64,000 nt of DNA from Leishmania martiniquensis (Eukaryota > Euglenozoa > Kinetoplastea > Trypanosomatida > Trypanosomatidae). Shown here one piece after another: positions 50,405 to 61,018 of the stretch. The stretch covers positions 583,971-647,970 of the forward strand of contig NC_090145.1 in assembly GCF_017916325.1 (NCBI RefSeq), given 5' to 3'. Position numbers and translations under genes: made by a program. Within the stretch, counting starts at the first letter, position 1. Every line of letters starts with the position of its first letter. The notes under the pieces were generated by a model. That model saw only the letters and a program-made list of their open reading frames with translations. It did no database searches and was not told where the DNA came from.

Positions 50405-52378
50405 ATGGCCGTTGATGAGCAGGCCGGAAACGTTGTCAGCACCGATGACGTGCCTGACTCCACGCTGCCCCAGCAGCAGCGTGGGGAGAACGACGAAGGC
50501 TACGTGCACCCCGACACCGCCGCGCTCTTCGACGCTGCCCCGTTTATGCACCACTTCCCGATCTTTGGAACAGCGGTGGTACCGTTCGGACCAAGGTGCG
50601 TGATGTCGCTTGGCATCGTGTACATCCTCAGCAAAGGCCTAGCGAAGACGCTGCTCACCTCTTCTAGATACGCCATGTTCATGAAGAACTACGGCGTCAC
50701 CACGGCGATGTACCAGCGCATCTCGGGCATCGGTTCTCTGGGGTTCTCCATCAAGCCCTTGACAGCCATCTTGAGTGACACGTTCGCCTTCTTTGGCTAT
50801 ACAAAGCGGTGGTACATGGCCTTGTCATGCATCGCCGGTGCCGTGTGCGCTGTTGTGTACGGCTTGCTGCCGTTCCAGCCGTCAAGCGCTGGCATCGCTG
50901 GCGGTATGATTTTCATCTCCGTCTTCTGTATTGCGAACATCGATGTGCTCTCAGAGGGTCACTACAGCCGCCTCATCAAGCGCCACCCCGCTCCTGGCGC
51001 AGACCTCATCTCCTGGATCTGGGCCCTCATCATGGTAGGTGCGATCATCGCATCGGCCATCCAAGGGCCGCTTTCTGACTTGGGCCGCCCGACGATTGGC
51101 ATCTTCATCTCGGCAGGCCTGCAGGCCCTGTGCGTTTTCTTCTTCATTTTCAACTGGTACGGCGAGAAGAAAAACCTGGTCGAGCGCAAGGAGGACTACC
51201 TGTTTCTGCTCAAGCAGGAGTCCATGAAGGCGAGGACGGACTCCGAGCCGATCAAGGAAGGCGTGATGGTGTACGACATCAGGACGAACAAGATCGAGAG
51301 GACATCCTCCGCGCCGCATGACGAGCCGGCGCCGCGAAACGGCGGTAACGAGCTGGTGAGCTTTGGTGAGCTTGACGATGATGCGATCGAAGGCGATTTT
51401 GTCACGGCGACGTGCTTGTGCGGCATCTTCGGAGTGAACAAGGAAATCATCTCTCGCAACGTCTCCGTCGCTGTCTACGGCGTCATCATGACGGCTGGCG
51501 TCGTTGCGCTGACGGTGCTCAACATCATGGGCACAACAGAGGAGCTGTTGTACGGCTGCGTCGGCATCTCGTTTGTCCTGTGCGCGACCGGCTTCCTCTG
51601 CATCCCCATGACAATCATGAAGGCCAACTTCTTCGGATGGTGCCAGCTGGTGTCCTACATCCTCATCTCCGGCGGGACGGACAACTTCTACATGTCGGAT
51701 GCTGAGTGCCTACCGAACGGGCCACACTTCACGCAAACCTTCTACAATACCGTGGGCGCCGTCATCGGCAACGTCGCTGGCCTCTTTGGCGTGTACATGT
51801 TTGCGCGCGTCTTCTCGAAGCAGAGCTACCGCGTCACGCTCATCTGCACCATCCTTGTCCAAGTTCTCGCAAGCGTCTTCGACATCATCATCGTCGAGCG
51901 CTGGAACTTGTACATTGGCATCCCTGATCACGCCATGTACATCATGGGCGATGCTATCGTGTACGAGGTATGCTACATGCTCAACTACATGCCCCTGAAC
52001 ATGCTCATCTCACGCCTTTGCCCCAAGGGGTGCGAGAGCACGATGTTCGCCCTCTTGGCAAGCTTCAGTAACATGGGTGCGTCGACCTCCTCGACAATTG
52101 GCGCGATTCTGATGGAGACGGTGTGGCCTATCTCCTCCAGCCCTCCGTGCGACTTCAGCAACCTGCGCTGGCTGCTCATCGTCGGCCACCTCATCACGCC
52201 GCTCATCTCCATACCGCTTGTGTTTCTGCTCATCCCTGGCACCCGCATCTGCGACCCGATTGACCCGAAGGATGTCGAGGCGCTGTCCATTTTCCAAAAG
52301 TGGCTCAATAAGTTCGATGCGACGTCCAACGCACACACCAAACCTCAGCGGAAGCCTCTCCCGGATTCGGAGGAGTAA
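50405..52378 (+). CDS. Folate/biopterin transporter (FT/BT1 family)
   Basis: A 657-residue protein with about 12 spans, from the ATG at 50405 (MAVDEQAGN). Trypanosomatids are pteridine auxotrophs and import folate and biopterin through this family. The hallmark FT/BT1 motif is at 117-132: KPLTAILSDTFAFFGY followed by KRWYM, in the loop after the second or third span. Other family features are a charged N-terminus, a long central cytosolic loop (about 255-330), the SGGTDNFYMSD segment with conserved cavities, and a final EALSIFQKWLNKF-type tail. Members transport folate, biopterin or S-adenosylmethionine; the substrate of this copy cannot be told from sequence. It follows the phosphate permease in the same run. 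Confidence 0.92.
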   Translation: MAVDEQAGNVVSTDDVPDSTLPQQQRGENDEGYVHPDTAALFDAAPFMHHFPIFGTAVVPFGPRCVMSLGIVYILSKGLAKTLLTSSRYAMFMKNYGVTTAMYQRISGIGSLGFSIKPLTAILSDTFAFFGYTKRWYMALSCIAGAVCAVVYGLLPFQPSSAGIAGGMIFISVFCIANIDVLSEGHYSRLIKRHPAPGADLISWIWALIMVGAIIASAIQGPLSDLGRPTIGIFISAGLQALCVFFFIFNWYGEKKNLVERKEDYLFLLKQESMKARTDSEPIKEGVMVYDIRTNKIERTSSAPHDEPAPRNGGNELVSFGELDDDAIEGDFVTATCLCGIFGVNKEIISRNVSVAVYGVIMTAGVVALTVLNIMGTTEELLYGCVGISFVLCATGFLCIPMTIMKANFFGWCQLVSYILISGGTDNFYMSDAECLPNGPHFTQTFYNTVGAVIGNVAGLFGVYMFARVFSKQSYRVTLICTILVQVLASVFDIIIVERWNLYIGIPDHAMYIMGDAIVYEVCYMLNYMPLNMLISRLCPKGCESTMFALLASFSNMGASTSSTIGAILMETVWPISSSPPCDFSNLRWLLIVGHLITPLISIPLVFLLIPGTRICDPIDPKDVEALSIFQKWLNKFDATSNAHTKPQRKPLPDSEE

Positions 52379-55300
52379 CACTAGTCGTCCATGAGGCGAC
52401 ACTCGCGCCATCCAGGTGCGGGCTCCTGTGATCTCCTGACTTTTCTTTTGCTGCCTTGTGCGTGTGTGTGTGTCTCTGCCTCGTGTACTGTTTCTTTGAG
52501 CTTGCCATACAGGCATATGCTCATTCTTTTGTTTCTAACGCGCGTGGCCGCGCTCATGATGCGGCACCGGCACCGGCATCGCAGGCACCTTGATACCCTG
52601 CACTACGCCGCCGCATCTCTCTCTCTCTTTGCTTTGCTCTCGCTTTCCTTTCGTTTTTCTATAGCCTTTCTAAGTGTTCTATCTTGCTTGATTCTGTTCG
52701 GGTACTGTTCTCGTGGCCTTTGCAGCTCATGAGCCCGCGCATCGCTGCGGTGGGCACAGCTAGAGAAGGTAGTTGTGTCTCTCTGCCTGAGGGCATGACC
52801 GCCGTCTCCCCACCCCACTGAGCAAGCGACTGCGTGCCCGCCTCTTTCTCCCCTCTCCTCCACAAAGGCGCATGTGTGTACATGTCGTACGTGCTCACAG
52901 GAGGAGATGACGGAGCGAGCGGAACGGAGAGTTTGAGATCAAACGAAGCGGCACATCCACTTTGCCCCTTGACAAAGAAACAAATCCGTTTCCCATGCCT
53001 TCTCCTTCTTTCTGTTTTTTCTCTCTTGTGTGTCATCGTTTTCTCTTTTCGTGAGCCATGCCGATGTGCTGGTGTGTGCCACAGGTGGTGTTTGGCCATG
53101 GAGTCGCCACGATGGAGAACCGCCTGAGGTACTTGATGACTCACTCTCATGCTCATGCCTAACATGCATCATCACAGCCGCGGCCGCTGGACGGTTGGGG
53201 GGGGGCGGCGGAAGAGAGCCAAAGAAGCGGCGTGTAATGCCTGCTGCTTTACCTCTTTCTCTTGTTCTCTTTTGTTTTGTGCGACGCTCTCCTCCTTTTT
53301 GCGATCGCCCTCCACCTTTCCGGTAGCATCTTTCTCTCCGCCTCTCTCTCTTTCTCTTGCCATCTCTGCTCGTATGTGTGTGTGTGTATGCGTGAGTTTG
53401 TTCAAGTAATCTTCGGTGTTTTAGTTTTCCCTCCAGCGGCTCCTTCGCCTTCTTTACTTTTTTGTATCTCGTTTACTTCTTTCCCTTTTCTCTTTGACAG
53501 CCACACACATCTCTGCGCAGTGCGCTTTTCTTCTCCCTCCTCGCCACAACGCCTCCTTCTCCTAACCGTGCTCGATTAGTTTTTCTTTTGATAGTGTGCG
53601 AGGGCAAGCGCATGTACGCGTTTCTTTCTCTTCTCTGCCACCCACTGCGCTGCTACAACTGCAGCGGGCGTGGATGTTGGCTGGTACGTTGTGAAGAGAG
53701 AAAATACGCAAGTGCTCGTACGCTTCTTCTGCTCCATAGGGACAGCGTAACAGGGCCAATAGATGGCTAACCGTTTCACACTATACTCACTCTGCGGCCC
53801 CCTTCACATTTTTCACGAGGGTCCGCTCGCGATGGTCGCTTGCTTCGTGCCCATGCATCACACACGCACACACAGTCGTACATACACATATGCGGTCTCT
53901 CTGTGTGCACTGCTGCTCTGCTTGGCGGTGCACTGGCTCCGTATGCGACGTGGGCAGGAGAGTGTTCGGTGCCAGAATGGATCGAGCGAAGCATGCGGGG
54001 AGGCGAAAGACAAGCAAAGTATGCGCCGCCGTGGCCCTCTCTTACAGAAGCAAACAAAAAATGCGATGCTGAGACAAGTTCGCATGGGTCTGCTGCAGAG
54101 ACGCCCTGAGGAGGAGAGGAACACTGCTGCAGCACGCTTCAACAGGAAAGCAGAAAATAAATAAATAGCAACCGCACCAACGCTACGGCGAATGCGGTTG
54201 CCGTTGTGAGCGAGTGTCGTTGGGAGGCGATGCGGGTTGGGAGGCTACTCTCAAATGGGCGAGGGCACTGAGCTACTGCCGCTTTGCAACCATCCCCTTC
54301 TTCCTCTACCCGCATCCCCCTCCCCCCACCTAAGTGTATGGAATCGAGTCGTGAGGGAGAAAGGGGAGAAATGCGAGCATTGACAAGCGCCCACATGCAA
54401 GTGCAAGCACGCACGTCTAAGGGGCTCAAGAACCTCCGTGCTGCCTGCATGCGGACACCTTCGAGGTGAGCGCCACGTCTCTCGATGTTTGCCCGAGAGG
54501 TGTACCAAAATCTTTTTGTCTCGGTGCTCGTCCGATCATTCCTCCTCCTTTCTACCCGCTCTTTTCTTCGCTCTTTACCATCTGTTCTTGTCTTCGCGTC
54601 TTTTTTCTTTCTTCTTGTTTCCACTCGCTTTGACACCGTAACCGAAGCCTGCCTCCCTTCGGGCCCTTTCCTTCTCTGCCGTTCCCTTCTCTCTTGCAGT
54701 CACCACCGTTTCTGTTGTGCACGATCGGCTTTTGGTGATGCCTGCAAATCCGTAACTCCCACTAAAGAAGGAACCACAGGGCCGCTCGAAAAAATAAGGC
54801 ACCAAACGATGGTCTGCGCCACCATTGTGTGCCGTCGACTGTGCTGCGTGCGCTCTGACACGGATTGTGCGACTGTGAAACGGCATGGAAAGAAAATGCG
54901 AAGCCCTCCTCTTGATTCCTCTCCAGCGGCTGCTCTGCGGAAGTAAGCAAGTATGTGTGAGCTGCTGTACGGGGGGACGAGGCTGGCAAACGGTAGAGGC
55001 TCTCCTGCTCGTATTTTTTTCCGTGCCCCTTTCCCAGACGCAAAGGCCCATAGGGTGCACTTGCTTCGCACGCACTGGAAGCTGCCGGTGGTGTGTGCGG
55101 GCTCGAAACACGGAAACGGAACACAGCCAGAGAAGGGAAGACGCAGGCAGGCATATCGGTCGCATTTCTCCAGCACCACATGCGGCTACCGTTGGCTCAT
55201 TTCCTTTCATCACCCCACTGCCTCTCCCTTTTCGGCTATTCCCTTCTCTCCGCCTCGCACAGCCGCATGGGATACACGCACTCTCTGTGGTCCCGCAACA

Positions 55301-55471
55301 TACACACGCCGCTGCTACGGACGGCTGAATGGGACCTACGCCAAGGGTGACAAACTTACGAACAGGCAAAGCGCCCAAACGTGCTCTCCGCATTCTTATG
55401 GTGACCGCCCTTACGCATCCACAACCGTACCCATACACGCAGTCGCTTCGCTCTACGTCGTCGTTGCCGCC
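52379..55471. other. 3.1-kb intergenic region, no gene seen
   Basis: Many frames on both strands with Arg/Ser/His/Cys-rich translations, none with a domain. Pyrimidine-rich blocks at 53420-53530 and 54530-54720, and a GT/TG tract at 53377-53390. One frame runs directly into the desaturase gene from 54953 but is not conserved in type upstream of 55472. Confidence 0.55.
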
Positions 55472-56655
55472 ATGAAGTCCGTGCTCAAGGCTGGTCGCCA
55501 GAAGGATGTGGACGTGGTGGTGCCGTCCAAAGACCTTACCATTAAACAGATCCAGGACCGAATCCCCGCCAAGTACTTTGAGCGCTCGACGGTGTGGAGC
55601 ATGTACTACGTCTTCCGCGACACCTGCCAGGTGCTGACGCTGTACCTCATCATGTATCGCGCCGTGATGCCGGTGCTGGCTGCCTTCGGGGGTGTTGTGT
55701 ATGGTGTGGCTGGAGTGAACATTCTCAGCTGCACCGTCGTCGGCACCGTGAAATTGGCGGCGTGGACCGTGTTTGGCATTGCACAGGGCCTCAACGGCTT
55801 CGCAATTTTGTGCTCGCCCACGAATGCGGTCACCAAGCCTTCAGCCCGTACCGTTCACTGAATAGCATCGTTGGCTTCTTGCTTGACTCCGCCATCCTGG
55901 TCCCGTATCACAGCTGGCGCATCAGCCACGGCAAACACCACAAGCACACAAACCACCTCACCAAGGACACAGCCTTCGTGCCGCGCAAAGAGCAGCATGT
56001 GATCGACCTGGTTGAGGAGACGCCGCTGGCGATGCTTTGGAATATGTTTGTCATCTTCACGTTTGGCTGGCCGGCCTACCTCTTTGCCAACATTGCCAGT
56101 CAGGACTACGGCCAACGCACGAACCACTTTGAGCCATCGTCACCGCTTTTCCAAAAGGATGACCGGCCTGACATCGTGCTCTCCGACGTCGGCATCGTGG
56201 CTATGCTGCTCATCTTGGGTCTCTGCACCTACCATTACGGCGCCTACAACGTCGTTTGCTGGTACGTCGTGCCGTACCTCTGGACCAACTTCTGGCTGCT
56301 CTACGTCACCTACCTCCAGCACTCCGACCTGCGCGTCCCGCACTACGCGCATGAGCACTGGACGTTTGTGCGTGGCGCCATCGCCACCGTCGACCGCGAC
56401 TACGGCTACGTCATCAATGACTGGCTGCACTACATCAACAACTCCCACGTCGTTCACCACCTCTTCAGCCAGATGCCCTTCTACCACGCAATCAAGGTGA
56501 CGCGTCACCACATCAAAGACATTCTCGGCGACGCCTACGTCGTGGACGACCGCTCGCTTGTCGAGATGCTATGTGAGACGTGGAGGGAGTGCCGCTACGT
56601 CATCCCGTCCGAGGGCGTCAGCGTCTTCTACGGTTTTACCAGGAAGGCTGCATGA
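55472..56655 (+). CDS. Delta-12-type fatty acid desaturase, one frameshift
   Basis: The first ATG is at 55472. With one T added in the run 55806-55809 the frame gives about 394 residues, the normal length for delta-12 (omega-6) desaturases. As sequenced, the frame is broken after residue 112 and would end at 55861. In the second frame the three di-iron histidine boxes are intact: HECGH with FSPY after it, HGKHHKHTNH, and HVVHHLF near the C-terminus, with several spans between. Such enzymes desaturate oleoyl chains to linoleate in the ER. The break lies immediately before the first histidine box inside a homopolymer, and everything after it is clean, so a sequencing error is more likely than a pseudogene. 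Confidence 0.85.
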
Positions 56656-57149
56656 AACAAGGGATGCGTGCAAGAGGTGGGGAGAGAAGCAAAGGTGCCG
56701 TTTAGTGCGCGCTGCCCTACTCAGTCGTACCGTAGCTCACAAGGGTGATGCCAGAGTCATACATCACCATCATCTAATGACACTCACATCAGGCCGTTGA
56801 CCCATACCCCTTCTCTTGTGTTTGCTCCCCTCTTTCCCAGCGCTCGTCCTTTTTCCTGTCGATCTTTTTTTTTTCTCACGTGCTTCTCTGCGGTGCCACC
56901 GTGGTGTGGGCGTCGGAGCTTTCCTCCTTGGCGCTGCTCTTTTCTACTCCGCTGGCGTTGCTTTATGGCTCCCCTGGGGTGCAGCTGTCTTCCTCTGTAT
57001 TTGTCTGCTTTCGCCCTTGATGTTGTTGGTTTTCCTTCTCCCTGCTGGTAAGGGGGGGGGCGCAGCGTGGCATCGCAGTGCGACACCCACTCTGTTAGGG
57101 GGACACAACAACACCCTGCCCCATGCCAATGCCCAACCACCTCAGGTAC
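56656..57149. other. 3' flank of the desaturase, no gene seen
   Basis: Pyrimidine-rich sequence with G9 and T9 runs. It probably holds the desaturase 3' untranslated region. Confidence 0.5.
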
Positions 57150-57560
57150 GGGCGGCTTCCCGCTCCCACGACGTGGGCAGGCCAAAGCGACGTATCACTA
57201 CTGATATCGGCGGCCACACTATGGAGGGCGCTGCGTCAGAGCGACCTGCGGCCGCCAGCAGGTATGTACTATACACATAGTGGACAGAGTGCCAGCGCAA
57301 GCCCGGCGCATCCTACCCGGCTCTCGCTGCCGACTGGCACGTGGAGCATAAACCACCCTGAGAGGAATGTACCCAGGTAGCAGCCCCGATGATGGGCGTG
57401 GCTGTGCGGCAACCTGCAAGGCAGGCGTTGGAAGAGCACGAGACAGGCGCCATGCTCACATGACGCTGTCAGACTATTGCTGTAGCGCTTGTCTGTCGCT
57501 GCGCGGCGCCAAGCCATGCGCCTGTTCCCGACCTGGCGGCGTGATTCATAGCTCACGTTG
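57150..57560 (+). repeat. SIDER-like retroposon, diverged copy H
   Basis: Shows clear but patchy resemblance to copies A-G in the same order: AGCGACGTATCACTA against AGCGATGTATCGCTA, GCGTCAGAGCGACCTGCG against GCGTCGGAGTGACATGCG, then GATGGGCGTGGCTGTGCGGC against GATGGGCGCGGCTGTGTGGC, and a matching CTGTCAGACTATTGCTGTAGCGC end. Edges are approximate. It proves that the family has old members beside the young near-identical ones. Confidence 0.72.
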
Positions 57561-59776
57561 TGTGGCTCAATGGACATGTGCAGACGGGAAATCAGCTTCT
57601 TCTTCCCTTTACCGGACTCCTGAGACGGGCCTCCGCCTATCTTTAGCCTCATCTTTTTCGATTGTGTAGGTGTATGCCTGCTGATCGGTGACTGCGAGGA
57701 GGAGGCAAGGTATGCCACGTATCCTTTTGTATACCTCATCCCCCCTCTCAGCAGATGGGAAGCTGCTGTTTACGGCTCTCCGCACTCCTCTCCACCAAGA
57801 AGTTAACGGTAAAAAGATGGTGGTGATGGAGTCTGTGCCTGTACCGAGCGAGAGAGCGCCATAGCGACCCAAAGCAGCAAGCAGCAAGCAGCAGCAGCCA
57901 CATGCGCGCACCTACAGCTACCCTTTGGTGGCTCAGCCCCGGCTTCCTCGCGCCTAGGAAAGAGTGGCTGCATGTCCCGATGCGAGCGAGAGCACTTTTG
58001 TATTTTTTTTTCTGTTCCTCATTGGCAAGTGGAGAAGAGGAGGGGGGCGTGCGCGCCCAATCCGGCCGTCACTGTCTCCCGCCTTCTCCCTACCTTTCTC
58101 GTCATATTGGTATGAGCGCCGTACCTCCCTGTACCACAAAAGTGCCTGTGCGTAAACGACTCGCTCAGTGTCGGTACGGCCCCCCCCCTACTGTCCTGCC
58201 CAACTTTCTCCTGTACCGGCGGATGTAAACGAGAATTCGATGCAAAGCGAAACGCGCAAGAGGTGCCACCCACATAATGAGCGCAGAGGTGATGTTGTGT
58301 GCGTGGGCGTGTATGTGTGTGGTAGCGGTCCTGATCACTTGTGCTCCACACCGCCGCGGCGCGGCTTTGCACTTTGTTTTTCGGTCCTGATCGACGCGTA
58401 AGAGGCATCTGCAATAGTGATGTCCAATAAAATAAATGTCACCACGCCCCCTACCCCTCCCTCCCTCAAACCCCAAGCATGACGAAAGGGGCTCGGCGCT
58501 CACCTTAGCATGATTCATCCCATCCCGTCTGGCGTGAGAAGAGGCACACAAGCAGGTGAGGGGCTACCTTATATGCATAGGTCACTGGAGGGCTCGTACG
58601 GGCGTTTCGCCTTCTTTGGAAAGGGTTTGTGAGTAGCACTGGACTGCTTGAGCGCGCGCCCACATCTAAGCGGACATATACATCATGCACGCAACAGTTC
58701 TTGCTGATACCTCCATCTCGCAGCTTGCCACGCGCGGGGGTACAAGCGAGAAGGCATCCCCGTCGCTGCAGGTGTCGCATGTGCACCATACAACCCAACG
58801 CGCCTTCCTTTTTCTCCGCCCTCAGCCCGCTCTCCGTTCTTTCTGCTCCTCTTTTCTGAGGCTCCTTTCCGTTTCGTCGTGACGCTTTCCGCGTGAGGTA
58901 CCCGAGGCTTTCTGTATTAGATCTTTTCAGCGGAAGAGATCTTCGCCAAGGTGCCCACCACCGTCCTCTCACCCCTTTCCTCAGCCTTCGCTCCTCGCTG
59001 TGAAGCGCTCCGCCACAGACGGGAGCTGAACGCCAGACCAACGTGTGCACCACCGAGACCCACTAGCGTTACCCGCTTTTCACCCACTGAACTCCGCAGG
59101 ATCCAAGGGCGAAGGATAGGGAGTGTGACCCTCTTCCTAACACCGTGCTCGCCTCCGCTATCAGAAATGGCGGCGCTCAGCAGTTGCACCGTTATGGCCT
59201 CACTCCCTGCACCAAACGCAAGCATCACCACCACCGCACAGACAAGTATCGAACACCACATGCAGAGAAGCGGCTCATTGTCAAGAAACGCCACTGCTGT
59301 TCTAACCCGCTTCCTCAAGCATCATGGAAGATTTCATGAGCCGCGGGGGCAGTATGCCCGAGGGCAGCGCGCACAAACCCTGGACAGTCTCATCTCGGCC
59401 TCGACTACAACACGAAATTGCGCAAAGTTCGACCGTGCGAGGTTAGAGCGTGTCGGGTAATGTAGGGTGCGCTTGCCAATCGGACAGCAGAGCTCGATGC
59501 GTTTTTGCCCCGCCAGATGGGGCGGAGGTGAACCGGAGGCCCGGCTCGCTGACCAGGCTGCACTGCACCCTAACACGCGTGGACGCCACCTTGTGTGCGG
59601 GATGATGACTCTACCTCTCGCTCTGCGTTTTCCCACCGTCTCCCCTGCACACACATGAGTGCTCTGCACACAAACGGTGTATACCCGGTGAAGCAGCAAA
59701 GCCCTCTCGCCCTCCACGCCACCATCGCCTTTCACACGATAGTTCGGGGAAAAAACGTCTTTCCTATCTCTTAACG
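57561..59776. other. 2.2-kb subtelomeric spacer, no gene seen
   Basis: Frames of 130-180 codons overlap on both strands without a domain. One minus-strand stretch near 59200-59260 has a hydrophobic segment but no good start. No tRNA or other RNA gene seen. Confidence 0.5.
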
Positions 59777-60565
59777 ATGTCGAGCGGCACCGCCACCATC
59801 AGGGAGAAGGTCATGTACCACGTGGAGACCCTAAGAATGATGGCGGTGAAAGGCGCCAGCACCGAGGAATGCTACCACGAGAGGGTGCAGTCGTTACTGG
59901 CAACCGCCGAGAAGGGGATCTGTCAGGCAGAGAGGCACAAGACTCCCAGCGAGGATGGTGAGGATCGTCACCGGAACACCCTCCAGTTCGAGACCGAGTG
60001 CAAGCTCTTCCCATGGAAAGCTAAGGCCCGCCTGGTCGAGCAGACGATGGGGCTGATCGGTATGGATAAGGAGCGGGAAGGGGCAGTGGAACGGCTTTGA
60101 CAAGACTTCATTGCCCGCGCGCGCGAGCGATCGCTTACCCCACACAAAACGATGCTGACGGCCTACACCATCTTTTCGGAGGACCCTCTCAGTGACGTCA
60201 TGACATTCATCCACCTGTTGCTGCATATCCCAGGGCCGGCGCTCATGATCTGCCACAGCTGGACTCTGGCGAAGCACCTGTACGGCGATAGGGCCGACCT
60301 CTATGGCGCAGCCGTCATGCGTCTGGAATACCCGCTGTTCCCGACAAGGGAAATGGACCCGCTCAATTACCAGCTGCTCCAGGCGCCAGCGACGAACGCG
60401 ACCGGGGACACGGCATGCGAGGAGGCGAAGTTGTTCAGAGCGGGCAGCGCGCCAGTGACTGGAAATTGCCGTTTCTATGAAGCGCCTATTTTTTATCAAG
60501 CGAGCAGACGCCCACATTGCTGCCTACAATCATCACACCACGGCCGCTCAATGTGGGCAATATGA
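59777..60565 (+). pseudogene. Subtelomeric frame broken by an in-frame TGA
   Basis: A frame starting at the ATG 59777 (MSSGTATIREK) stops at TGA 60098-60100, then continues in the same frame from CAAGAC to a stop at 60563-60565, for about 262 codons in all. Both parts have balanced, protein-like composition (charged helix first, then a hydrophobic segment around FIHLLLHIPGPALMICHSW, then YPLFPTREMDPLNYQLLQ). I do not recognise the family. The most economical reading is a gene disabled by one stop. An error in the sequence or use of two separate short proteins are alternatives. A minus-strand frame of 207 codons overlaps it, so coding strand is not proven. Confidence 0.45.
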
Positions 60566-61018
60566 CCCCTCCTCCCCCCAGTCAGGAAACAAGAGGTTCG
60601 CATTACCCCTGAAGGGTGTTTTCCGCCATTCGGCCAGCTTTCTCCACCGCCGTTATGACAGCGTCCTTTTCTTACGACCACCAGGAGAGAAACTGCGTCT
60701 GTTGTAAGAGGCAGCTGCGACGTAACCGCTCCTCTCCGCAGCAGGCACAGGTTGCAACAAGCGGAGAGAACGCGGAAGGGATTACACTCCACACGATGGG
60801 CAAGTACGACTACGGGGGACGAGGGCTGGTCCTGGCCAGCAGTCTGCTTACAGGAGAAATGAGACCCGCGAGCGCAGCGAAGCCGCGGCGAGATTTGCTC
60901 CCCAAATGTGGAGGGGGGCTGTTCAAGCGCATGCGACTAGCAGGAGCGTCAGCCACCTACATCACGTTCTTCTCCTCCCCTCACGCTTTCTCGTCTCACA
61001 CACATCACAGTCGCGCGA
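60566..61018. other. Subtelomeric spacer before the telomere
   Basis: No gene seen; a frame from 60616 runs into the telomeric repeat and is not credible. It shows no repeated subtelomeric unit that I can recognise. Confidence 0.5.

Noticed and set aside
60098..60100. TGA read as selenocysteine
   Set aside because: No selenoprotein-like context or SECIS-type hairpin is evident and the family is unknown; a disrupting stop is simpler.
59894..60517. Minus-strand 207-codon frame overlapping the subtelomeric broken gene
   Set aside because: Opposite to the gene run direction and without a recognisable domain; kept only as a caution about the coding strand.
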